Source: Bacteroidota bacterium
GTDB taxonomy: Bacteria; Bacteroidota; Bacteroidia; Flavobacteriales; Flavobacteriaceae
DNA length: 51,560 nucleotides
Direction of reading: 5' to 3'
Assembly (NCBI GenBank): GCA_029561105.1
Contig: JAKQJQ010000103.1
Span: forward strand, 1-51,560
Positions 1 to 7,400 of this stretch are shown here, in pieces. The notes under the pieces are model-generated. The model had not been told where the DNA came from, did no database searches, and saw only the letters and a program-made list of their open reading frames with translations. Within the stretch, counting starts at the first letter, position 1; each line of letters begins with the position of its first letter. The position numbers and the translations under genes are program-made.

Positions 1-371
1 TCAAATTCATTTTCAATTCCCTTTGCCCTAAAAACAAATGCTAGTAATAGAAAAACAAAACCGCCTGCAACCATTATAATGCTTAAAATCTCGCCAATGA
101 AATATGCAAACACTCCTAAAACAGTAATTACCGCTGCGGTGGTTACATAAGCATCAGCAACCCTTTTAAAATGCTTTCCATCCTCGGTCAATCGCTCGGC
201 AATAACATCAACGTTAGTGCCTGCCATATTCCATTTGGAGGACATTTGCCGCCTTACTTTGGTACTTCGCCAGCCCAAATCGCTTTTCATAAATTCAGAG
301 AACTCCTTTTCCAAACTTAACCCTTTGGAATGGGCGGTTTCAATAACCTCGTTTTCAACGTTTTCGCTCAT
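1..371 (-). CDS. Partial protein with C-terminal membrane hairpin, possibly nuclease-like N-terminus
   Basis: The reading frame opens at the ATG at 371 and runs off the left edge of the window, so only about 123 residues are visible. The N-terminal half is hydrophilic. It has a pattern of the type GLSLEKEFSEFMKSDLGW followed by an R/K-rich stretch and AGTNVDVIAE, which loosely resembles the start of PD-(D/E)XK restriction-endonuclease-like domains. That resemblance is only an inference. From about residue 76 two hydrophobic segments follow (VTTAAVITVLGVFAYFIG, then LSIIMVAGGFVFLLLLAFVF), separated by very few residues, so a membrane hairpin is likely. I do not recognise the family. An inverted repeat lies directly before the start codon. 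The C-terminus is missing. Confidence 0.7.
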   Translation of the reverse strand, partial: MSENVENEVIETAHSKGLSLEKEFSEFMKSDLGWRSTKVRRQMSSKWNMAGTNVDVIAERLTEDGKHFKRVADAYVTTAAVITVLGVFAYFIGEILSIIMVAGGFVFLLLAFVFRAKGIENEF

Positions 372-372
372 A

Positions 373-394
373 ATATTTGGATTTTCCCAAATAT
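373..394 (-). promoter_or_regulatory. Perfect 8-bp inverted repeat next to a start codon
   Basis: ATATTTGG (373-380) and CCAAATAT (387-394) are perfect reverse complements around a 6-base loop. The repeat ends one base before the ATG of the minus-strand gene starting at 371. It could be a protein operator or an mRNA hairpin covering the ribosome-binding region. Nothing in the window tells which. The rest of 395-569 holds no gene I can support. Confidence 0.45.
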
Positions 395-569
395 CGCAAT
401 TTAATCTATATCTTTAATCTAGGCATTTGTCATAAAATGGATAGGTGCCTTTTATTTTAAAGCTTGCAACATTTTTTGTGTGATTTTCAAACTGCACCTG
501 CATAATGAAATCACTTGCGGTTTTATCACTGAGCCGACATTCTTTCAACTCTAGAAAAAATTCTCGAAT

Positions 570-2147
570 TTATAAGATATAATCGGTATTGATAAAATTC
601 GACGATTTGCTGTCGAGCAATTCCTGCAAAATGGCGTTGTTATATGCATTGTCCTTTGAAGCGACAAACGTACGGATAGAAAACGAGCGCAACGCATCAT
701 GGATACTCAACGTGCCTACCGCCGAATCCTTGCGTCCCGTAAACGGATAAATATCTGGCCCACGCTGGCACAAGCTATTGAGATTTACGCGGCACACGAG
801 ATTCACCAAAGTGTCTATCAATGGCGCGATGGCCTGGATATCGCGACCAAACAAACTCACCTGTTGCCCGTAATTGGAAGCCGCCATATCGTCTAACGGC
901 TCGGCGATATCGGTAAAACTCAAAATCGGGATGACTGGGCCAAATTGCTCCTCATGGTACAGCCGCATGTTTTTGTTTACGGGATAAACCACCGCCGGAA
1001 AAATATAGTTTTCGGTACGCTCGCCTCCTTTGGAATTGAGAATCTGCGCGCCTTTGCTCTCGGCATCAACAATCAACTCCTGCAGATAATCGGGTTTGTC
1101 TTTCTCGGGTAAGGGTGTGAGCATGACACCTTTTTCCCAAGGATTGCCAAAGGTGAGGCTGTTTACTTTTGCTGCGAAACGCCGGTTGAATTCTTCGCGT
1201 ACCGATTCGTGCACATATATAATCTTAAGCGCCGTACAGCGTTGTCCGTTGAACGAGAGCGTACCTGAGATACATTCCTGGATGGCCAGGTCAAGGTCGG
1301 CATCGGGCAAGATGATCGCGGGATTCTTGGCTTCGAGACCCAATATCAACCGCAACCTATTTTTGTTGGGATGCTGGTCCTGTAATGCGATTGCCGACTT
1401 GCTGTTGCCAATGAGTGCCAGCACCGTCACCTTACCCGATTGCATGATCGGAGAAGCCACCTCTCGGCCGCGACCGTAAACAATATTCACCACACCTTTG
1501 GGAAAACTGTTTTGGAACGCCGTGAGCATTGGAGAAATACACAACACACCGTGCTTAGCGGGTTTGAAAATCACCGTGTTCCCCATAAGGATGGCAGGAA
1601 TCAGCATTTGGAATGTTTCGTTGAGCGGATAATTGTACGGCCCAAGGCACAGCACCACGCCCAAAGGACCGCGTCGTACCATGGCATTTACGCCGTCGGT
1701 TTTGGTAAACCGTGCCGCGTCGCGATCCATTTGTTTGTAATTTTCTATGGTCTCTTTGATGTACGCCACCGTTCGGTCGAATTCCTTTTCTGAATCGGGC
1801 AACGATTTACCGATTTCCCACATGAGCCACTTGACTACTTCGGCGCGCGTGTCTTGCATCTGCGTCACGAATTTCACCATGCATTGGATGCGGTCGGCGA
1901 CTTTCATGGTAGGCCACAAGCCTTGTCCACGATCGTAAGCGTTTACTGCGGCATTGGTCGCTTCCTGCGCTTCTCTTTCGCCCATTGCAGGGATGCTTCC
2001 CAAATAGGTGGGCTGGTAATTCGGGGTAGAAGATATGGTAGAATAGACTGGTGTGGTGGTGCCTGTCCATTTTTTTAAGACACCATCGACAAGGTAAGTG
2101 TCTTGCTCTAATGGCGTGACCTGAAATGCTGAAGGAATTGGATTCAT
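570..2147 (-). CDS. gapN: NADP-dependent non-phosphorylating glyceraldehyde-3-phosphate dehydrogenase
   Basis: Cytosolic aldehyde dehydrogenase-superfamily enzyme that oxidises glyceraldehyde 3-phosphate directly to 3-phosphoglycerate with NADP+, bypassing ATP formation in glycolysis and supplying NADPH. From the ATG at 2147 the protein has 525 residues, usual for the family. The substrate/oxyanion region [11 protein letters not shown] is at about residues 169-179. The general-base Glu is in GLEAKNPAI (about 272). The catalytic Cys is in [10 protein letters not shown] (about 304). The C-terminal [14 protein letters not shown] block is typical of the GapN/ALDH11 group. The frame stays open a further 34 codons upstream, but that extension is not aldehyde dehydrogenase-like, so the start at MNPIPSAF is preferred. 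The gene stands alone, with a terminator of the neighbouring gene upstream. Confidence 0.88.
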   Translation of the reverse strand: MNPIPSAFQVTPLEQDTYLVDGVLKKWTGTTTPVYSTISSTPNYQPTYLGSIPAMGEREAQEATNAAVNAYDRGQGLWPTMKVADRIQCMVKFVTQMQDTRAEVVKWLMWEIGKSLPDSEKEFDRTVAYIKETIENYKQMDRDAARFTKTDGVNAMVRRGPLGVVLCLGPYNYPLNETFQMLIPAILMGNTVIFKPAKHGVLCISPMLTAFQNSFPKGVVNIVYGRGREVASPIMQSGKVTVLALIGNSKSAIALQDQHPNKNRLRLILGLEAKNPAIILPDADLDLAIQECISGTLSFNGQRCTALKIIYVHESVREEFNRRFAAKVNSLTFGNPWEKGVMLTPLPEKDKPDYLQELIVDAESKGAQILNSKGGERTENYIFPAVVYPVNKNMRLYHEEQFGPVIPILSFTDIAEPLDDMAASNYGQQVSLFGRDIQAIAPLIDTLVNLVCRVNLNSLCQRGPDIYPFTGRKDSAVGTLSIHDALRSFSIRTFVASKDNAYNNAILQELLDSKSSNFINTDYIL

Positions 2148-2252
2148 AGGTATGTTTTTGATAAAGTTACCTTTTTTTTCCCCAGCGCTGCGCCAACTTG
2201 TTGTAAAAATTTGCGAAAACGATAGCGTTGGAATGCAAATACTGCGCATAAA

Positions 2253-2285
2253 AAAATCCCAAACTCATATCGAATTTGGGATTTT
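2253..2285 (-). terminator. Rho-independent-type terminator after the first RCC1 gene
   Basis: An 11-bp perfect inverted repeat (AAAATCCCAAA at 2253-2263, TTTGGGATTTT at 2275-2285) has an 11-base loop. Read on the minus strand it lies about 20 bases past the stop codon at 2305, and its right arm runs into a T tract. It would end transcription of the two RCC1 genes before gapN. Confidence 0.7.
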
Positions 2286-2304
2286 CAACAATCAAACTAA
2301 AAAC

Positions 2305-4833
2305 TTATTTTTTGAGGACTTTCAACGTTTTTACCTCATCGCCAACCGCTACCTTAACGATGTAAGTTCCGGCAGTCAATTCGGCTACATTGATGGTGCC
2401 TTCATTGGCGTTGATGTTCTTAGACAATACTTCCTGGCCCAATACATTGTAAATGGCGACGGTAGAAATATTGCGGTCAAAAACAATGTTCAACACGTCA
2501 TTTACCGGGTTCGGATAGACTTTCATTTCGCTTTCGGCTGTGAAGTCGTCGCTGGCCAAAACGTTCTGAGGACAGGCGATTTGTACCATCGTGTTGTGAA
2601 TTACGTTCGGTCCAAGACCCATTTGCCCTTGCGGACTCCAGCCTGCCGTGTAAGCGTCACCGTTTGTTTTAAGGTAGATGGCGTAACGGTCACCGCCGCC
2701 AGAATAAGTCCAGTCATTGGCAAACCCGAGGCGAACCGGTGTTGGACGGAAATTACTGTCTCCCGTACCCAATTGTCCTTGTGTATTAAAACCCCATCCC
2801 CAAAGCGAACCGTCTGTACGGATTGCAGTAGCAAAACCTAGCCCGATTTCTACTTTAGACCAAGTATTGACCGTACCAACCTGCACTGGTGTACGTACAT
2901 TTGTCGTGGTCCCAAGTCCCAAACGGCCATCGGTGTTGGATCCCCAGGCCCAAAGCGTACCGTCTGTCTTGATGGCATGGCTTACCGATTGGTTGGCCTC
3001 TACATATTGCCAGCTGGCAGTACCAATTTGAACAGGTGTGGTAATAACCGTCGTTGTAGAATTGTTTCCTACCGATCCGTTAATGTTCCAACCCCATCCC
3101 CAAAGTGTGTTGTTGGTCCTAACGGCAAGCGTATGACCGCCACCTGTTGACACTTCTTTATAAGTTGCTGTACCCACTTGAGTTGGTACGGTCTTAGGAG
3201 TTGTGTTGCCAAATCCTAACTCACCGGCACCATTGTTACCCCACATCCAAAGTGTTCCGTCTGTTTTTATCGCGGCTGAGGCACCTTGGTTGACTGAAAT
3301 TTTAGCCCAGTTGTTGGCCGTACCGATCCTGGTGGGAACGGTTTTCTGAACCGTGGTACCATCTCCCAATTCACTCCAGCTATTGTTTCCCCAAGCCCAA
3401 AGCGAGCCATCTGCCTTCAATGCCATACTGTGGTAGTAGGACGCGGCAACGGCCACCCAGTTTGTTGCATTTCCGATGCGCGTAGGTACCCTTTTATCTG
3501 CGGTGTCACCTAATCCGAGTTGGTAATTGCCGTTTTCTCCCCAGCCCCAAAGCGACCCGTCTGCTTTGATGGCCAGCGTATGGTTGTCGCTGTTGGACAT
3601 TTTCACAAAGCATGGCGGAGGAACCGGCGTATTGAAAAATCCGCCGTTCACCCATTGGCTTTGCGCGTTGCCACAATCGGCAGCAAGCCACCAGTAATAA
3701 TCAGAATTGGGAGATAAGCCGTCTATAGTAATAGAAGTTCCGTTGGTATAGTAAGGTGTTCCGCCAAGTACCGGTAAATTGTTGATCATTATAGTATAAC
3801 CACTAGGAGCCGGCGATGAAGCCGTCCAACTGAAGGACGCCGTAGTTGAAGTGGTGGTACCTACCGTCAAATTGGTCGGGGCGCTGCAAGATCCTGTGGT
3901 GAGAGACATTTTAACGAGTCCCATTTCATAAGTCCCAACCCAGATTGTGCTGGAATTGATGACCTCCAGACAACTTGTGTATTCAAAACTCACTCCCGGC
4001 GCTGCAGGGAAATAGGCTTGGCAATCGGTCAAGTTCTGCACACCGCCGCTTCTACATTCGCGAGAGTAGCCAACCCAGACTTTGCCGTTCTGGTCTACAT
4101 CCAATCCGCCCATTTGGCAATCGAGCATGCAGGAGGTTTGGAAATCGACACCGGCCACCACGTCGTCGTTGGTGTATTTAAGGTAACCCCCATAGCTTTC
4201 TACATACAAATCGTTGCCCACAACCCTAAGGATTTTGTTGGCTTGGTCTCCAACAATAGAAAAAGTAGTTCCGCTCAATTTGCGTAAGATGCTTTCATTG
4301 GTGAGGTAAACGTTATTGCCAATGGTAGCCACAGAATTCACCGCGCTTCCCACGATAGGCGAATTCCCGGCGTTGTAAACCGTCCAGGTGGTTCCGTTGA
4401 ATTTTACCAAGCCCGAGTAGGTGGCGAGCCAAACGTTGTTCGACGCGTCTACCGCTACATCATTGATGACATTGGTTGGAAGCCCCGAATTATCCATGCG
4501 GTAGTGGGTCCAGGTGGTTCCGTTGTACATGATCAAACCGTTTTGGGAAGTGGTTACCCATTTGCGGTTGAGCCCATCGATGGCCAATCTTTGTAAACCA
4601 GCCAGTTCAACTCCGGTATTGACACTGGTGTAATTAGTAAAAGTGTTACCGTTGTACATGGTAAGTGCATCGCCGGTAGCCAGCCATAAATTGCCGCTGC
4701 CATCGACTTTAATATCGTTGATATTGGCAGAAGCAATCTGCGAATTCGATGGGTGATACAAAGTGTAATCGTAATTTTGTCCGGATACCGCAATGGTAAA
4801 CACCGAACAAATCAATAAATAGAGTTTTTTCAT
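2305..4833 (-). CDS. T9SS-exported multidomain protein: propeller, fibronectin III, seven RCC1 repeats
   Basis: Secreted protein of 842 residues. It has an N-terminal signal peptide (MKKLYLLICSVFTIAVSGQ). Residues of about 20-310 carry repeats such as GNLWLATGD, NNVWLATYSG and STIWVGTYE, typical of the two-component-regulator propeller (Reg_prop) type. A fibronectin type III-like domain follows (from APTNLTVGTTTSTTASFSW, about 318-400). Then come seven RCC1-type repeats with the pattern LWxWGxNxxGxLGxGT, enough for one complete seven-bladed propeller. The last about 75 residues are a T9SS type A sorting domain (YPNPVNDVLNIVF ... GTYIVKV ... LKVLKK), which should direct it across the outer membrane and be cleaved there. 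It lies 20 bases downstream of a paralogous gene, probably in the same transcript. Ligand and role are unknown. Confidence 0.85.
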   Translation of the reverse strand: MKKLYLLICSVFTIAVSGQNYDYTLYHPSNSQIASANINDIKVDGSGNLWLATGDALTMYNGNTFTNYTSVNTGVELAGLQRLAIDGLNRKWVTTSQNGLIMYNGTTWTHYRMDNSGLPTNVINDVAVDASNNVWLATYSGLVKFNGTTWTVYNAGNSPIVGSAVNSVATIGNNVYLTNESILRKLSGTTFSIVGDQANKILRVVGNDLYVESYGGYLKYTNDDVVAGVDFQTSCMLDCQMGGLDVDQNGKVWVGYSRECRSGGVQNLTDCQAYFPAAPGVSFEYTSCLEVINSSTIWVGTYEMGLVKMSLTTGSCSAPTNLTVGTTTSTTASFSWTASSPAPSGYTIMINNLPVLGGTPYYTNGTSITIDGLSPNSDYYWWLAADCGNAQSQWVNGGFFNTPVPPPCFVKMSNSDNHTLAIKADGSLWGWGENGNYQLGLGDTADKRVPTRIGNATNWVAVAASYYHSMALKADGSLWAWGNNSWSELGDGTTVQKTVPTRIGTANNWAKISVNQGASAAIKTDGTLWMWGNNGAGELGFGNTTPKTVPTQVGTATYKEVSTGGGHTLAVRTNNTLWGWGWNINGSVGNNSTTTVITTPVQIGTASWQYVEANQSVSHAIKTDGTLWAWGSNTDGRLGLGTTTNVRTPVQVGTVNTWSKVEIGLGFATAIRTDGSLWGWGFNTQGQLGTGDSNFRPTPVRLGFANDWTYSGGGDRYAIYLKTNGDAYTAGWSPQGQMGLGPNVIHNTMVQIACPQNVLASDDFTAESEMKVYPNPVNDVLNIVFDRNISTVAIYNVLGQEVLSKNINANEGTINVAELTAGTYIVKVAVGDEVKTLKVLKK

Positions 4834-4853
4834 TAAAGAAGTATTTAGAGGAT

Positions 4854-6254
4854 TTATAGTTTGATTATTTTTAAGGTTCGTTGCTGCGTCGCGTCGATTC
4901 GTATGAAGTAGGTTCCTGCCTCCAAGCCTGAAACGTCGATTCCGGCTTCACGCGACCCAATGTCCTGTCGCAAAACCTGCTGACCCAACACGTCGTAAAC
5001 CGTGACCTGATTGATTTTAGATTCGGACGAAACATTTAAAACGTCGCGCACCGGATTAGGATAAACACTTGCGGCATCCTGGCTTTCAAAATCCTCGTTG
5101 GCCAAAACCACACTTGTGGGACACGCAATAGTGGTCACTACGTCGCGCCTGGTATACGTCCCGTCGCCCAATTGTCCAGAACTATTGCCTCCAAAAACCT
5201 TCAATACACCCAATTGGGTTACCCATTCACCGTTTTCTAAAACAATAGGCTCGGTAATGGCCACCGTATGACCGGCACCTGCGGCCACTTTCTTCCAATA
5301 TTGGCTGAATCCTACGCGATAGGGCGCATATTCATCGAGTGCTCCTGTGAGCTGGCTTGCCGAATTAGAACCCCAGGCCCATAGGTCGCCGCTTACGCCG
5401 ATAGCCAATGTGTGACTGGCTCCGGCAGCAATTTCGTTCCACATATTGTCGGCTCCGACACGCACTGGAGTCAAACGATTAACAGATGGCGTACCATCGC
5501 CGATCTGCCCGTTCGAATCGTAACCCCAACACCAAATCGATCCATCGGATTTGAGCCCAATGCTGTGGTAGTTACCACCCGCAGCGTCCACCCAATTGGT
5601 GGCAGTACCTATTTGTACCGGTGTCTCGCGATCTGTGGTCGTACCATCGCCAAGACGGCCGTAACCGTTGATGCCCCAAGCCCAAAGCGTACCGTTGGTT
5701 TTGGTTGCTAGTGTATGCCCTTGTCCGCACTCTATGGTTTTCCAGTTTGTGGCTGTGCCAATTTGAATTGGAGTTGGATGGGGTTGTTGCGAACCGGTAC
5801 CAACTTCTCCCGAAATATTAGCGCCCCAGCCCCAAATGGTACCGTTTGATTTTTTGGCGATGGCATGATTGAACCCTACGGCAACTTTTACCCAGTTGGT
5901 GGCGGTTCCGATTTGCGTGGGTACATTTCTAATCGTGGTAGTGCCATCTCCAAGCTGGTAGAATTCATTGTCTCCCCAGCCCCAGAGCGTACCATCGGAC
6001 TTGATGGCAAAGGTTTGATTGTAACCTGCAGTGACCTCAACCCAGTTGTTGGCGGCACCTACCTGTTTCGGGGTGTTCTTTCTAACGAATGTACCATCTC
6101 CGAGTTGCCCAAAAGTGTTACCGCCCCACACCCAAAGTGTCCCGTCGGTTTTGATACCGGCTGTATGGCTGTTGCCTGCTGATAATTTCTCCCAGCATTG
6201 CGCCGACAGATTCATACAAAATAAGATGGCTAAAAGTGTAATTGTTTTATTCAT
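4854..6254 (-). CDS. T9SS-exported RCC1-repeat protein
   Basis: Secreted protein of 466 residues. The signal peptide is MNKTITLLAILFCMNLSAQ. Almost the whole mature part is seven RCC1 repeats: WVWGGNTFGQLGDGT, WGWGDNEFYQLGDGT, WGWGANISGEVGTGS, WAWGINGYGRLGDGT, WCWGYDSNGQIGDGT, a degenerate sixth, and VFGGNSSGQLGDGT. These should close a single seven-bladed propeller. A T9SS type A C-terminal domain follows (YPNPVRDVLNV ... DVLGQQVL ... GTYFIRI). It is the smaller paralogue of the downstream gene and has no extra N-terminal domains. Bacterial secreted RCC1 proteins are mostly uncharacterised. Adhesion or carbohydrate/protein binding is possible, but nothing here proves it. Confidence 0.86.
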   Translation of the reverse strand: MNKTITLLAILFCMNLSAQCWEKLSAGNSHTAGIKTDGTLWVWGGNTFGQLGDGTFVRKNTPKQVGAANNWVEVTAGYNQTFAIKSDGTLWGWGDNEFYQLGDGTTTIRNVPTQIGTATNWVKVAVGFNHAIAKKSNGTIWGWGANISGEVGTGSQQPHPTPIQIGTATNWKTIECGQGHTLATKTNGTLWAWGINGYGRLGDGTTTDRETPVQIGTATNWVDAAGGNYHSIGLKSDGSIWCWGYDSNGQIGDGTPSVNRLTPVRVGADNMWNEIAAGASHTLAIGVSGDLWAWGSNSASQLTGALDEYAPYRVGFSQYWKKVAAGAGHTVAITEPIVLENGEWVTQLGVLKVFGGNSSGQLGDGTYTRRDVVTTIACPTSVVLANEDFESQDAASVYPNPVRDVLNVSSESKINQVTVYDVLGQQVLRQDIGSREAGIDVSGLEAGTYFIRIDATQQRTLKIIKL

Positions 6255-6337
6255 CGTTGTTTGGTTTAAAATTTTTATTCCTTTTTAGTTTTAGCACTTT
6301 TGCACGAAAACTTTAAGATTGTTATTTTTTTGGCCTG

Positions 6338-6345
6338 CAAACATA
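6338..6345 (-). promoter_or_regulatory. Candidate -7 box (TATGTTTG) for the RCC1 gene pair
   Basis: On the minus strand TATGTTTG matches the Bacteroidota -7 consensus TAnnTTTG. It lies about 84 bases before the ATG at 6254. No convincing -33 TTTG is found at 17-23 bases upstream, so confidence is low. The surrounding 392-base gap (6255-6646) otherwise holds only one short open frame at 6397-6525. Confidence 0.35.
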
Positions 6346-6396
6346 GTCAATTCTACCTGTTTTCCATGACTATTACGCCGAGATGAAAACACTTTC

Positions 6397-6525
6397 CTAA
6401 ATTTTATTGCGCAGTCGGATTTCTCTCAGCATAAAATGCCTAAAATGCCGATACGCTTGCTGCTGCACATTTTCATTACTACGCGACCATAATGCAGCCA
6501 AAATTTTCAGGGTCGTTTTCATCAT
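6397..6525 (-). CDS. Possible 42-residue basic small protein
   Basis: A short open frame starts with two consecutive ATG codons (6525 and 6522) and ends in TAG at 6397-6399. The predicted peptide begins MMKTTLKILAALWSRS, is rich in Arg, Lys, His and Gln, and has no clear membrane segment or signal peptide. It sits between the LytTR regulator gene and the RCC1 pair on the same strand. No homologue is recognised and no ribosome-binding site or promoter stands out, so it may be chance or the remains of a larger gene. Confidence 0.22.
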   Translation of the reverse strand: MMKTTLKILAALWSRSNENVQQQAYRHFRHFMLREIRLRNKI

Positions 6526-6646
6526 TTTGAAAAATTACAAAGCAATATTAAACCAAAATCGGCACATCTTTTTGCCCGATGAACCAACGTAGCTATTTGG
6601 GAGATTAACGTAACGTTTTTTTGGAGCACCGTTTTTTGGAGGGATT

Positions 6647-7396
6647 TTACAAATGATCGAGCAAAATCAGGAATTCATCCTTCTTACGCACCGACAGCGG
6701 AATGCTGGTTTTGTTCTTCATCACAATCGTATTGCCGCCGTCAGACTTCACGAAATGGTCAAAATAGGCCATGTTGATCAGGTGCGATTTGTGCGTCCTG
6801 AAGAAGTTGTATGGTCCGAGCAAGGTCTCGTATTCCTTAAGGTTGGTAGATACGACGAGCTTGGGCGCGTTGATGAAATTAAACGTGGTGTAATTCTTAT
6901 CGGCCTCGCAGTTCACGATGTCCTGAATGTTGACCGAATAAATCTTATCGAGGGTTTTCAAGACGAGCTTTTGCAGGTTTTTGGGCCTTTCGAGGTTGGC
7001 GAACAAATTGTTGAGTTTGAGTTCGAGCACTTCATTGTTGAGCGATTGCTCGGCTTTGTCTACGGCTTCTACTAAATCGGCAGCCCTTAAAGGCTTGAGC
7101 AGATAATCAATCGCCGAGAACCTAAAAGCCCTAATGGCAAAATCTTCATAACCGGTAATAAAAATCACCTTAAAGTCAAACGGCTTGAGTCTTTGCAGCA
7201 AGTCAAAACCGGTTCCGTCGGGCATTTCTACGTCGAGGAATACTAAATCGGGCGCAAGCTGCCGGATGAGCGCCACGCCACTCGCTACCGAATCGGCTTG
7301 ACCGATAATAGAAACCCGAGGGCAATTGCTTTTGATGAGTGCCGCATTGTCCTTGCGGATCGATTCAATGTCATCTATGATTATGGCTCGCAACAT
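6647..7396 (-). CDS. LytTR-family response regulator
   Basis: Cytosolic DNA-binding regulator of 249 residues. The N-terminal receiver domain (about 1-118) has acidic residues in IIIDD and the phospho-acceptor Asp in LVFLDVEMPDG (about 57). The conserved Lys lies in YLLKPL. The C-terminal LytTR DNA-binding domain (about 145-245) contains KIYSVNIQDIVNCEADKNY and FFRTHKSHLINM. The chosen ATG at 7396 begins MLRAIIIDD, the normal receiver start. The open frame extends 32 codons upstream but there overlaps the end of the kinase gene. The gene starts 4 bases after the kinase stop, so the two form a two-component pair. Targets are unknown. The next minus-strand genes encode secreted RCC1 proteins, but a separate promoter-like box makes a direct link speculative. 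Confidence 0.88.
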   Translation of the reverse strand: MLRAIIIDDIESIRKDNAALIKSNCPRVSIIGQADSVASGVALIRQLAPDLVFLDVEMPDGTGFDLLQRLKPFDFKVIFITGYEDFAIRAFRFSAIDYLLKPLRAADLVEAVDKAEQSLNNEVLELKLNNLFANLERPKNLQKLVLKTLDKIYSVNIQDIVNCEADKNYTTFNFINAPKLVVSTNLKEYETLLGPYNFFRTHKSHLINMAYFDHFVKSDGGNTIVMKNKTSIPLSVRKKDEFLILLDHL

Positions 7397-7400
7397 GGTT

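Noticed and set aside
2152..2841. Open frame of 229 codons on the plus strand opposite the end of the RCC1 gene
   Set aside because: It starts in an intergenic region, runs through the terminator and is antisense to conserved RCC1 and sorting-domain codons. It has no recognisable domain and is best explained by the repetitive codon pattern of the gene below it.
2600..6200. Regularly spaced repeats that could suggest a CRISPR array or tandem DNA repeats
   Set aside because: The period corresponds to about 50 residues of RCC1 protein repeats. The DNA copies are diverged and in frame, with no constant repeat and unique spacer.
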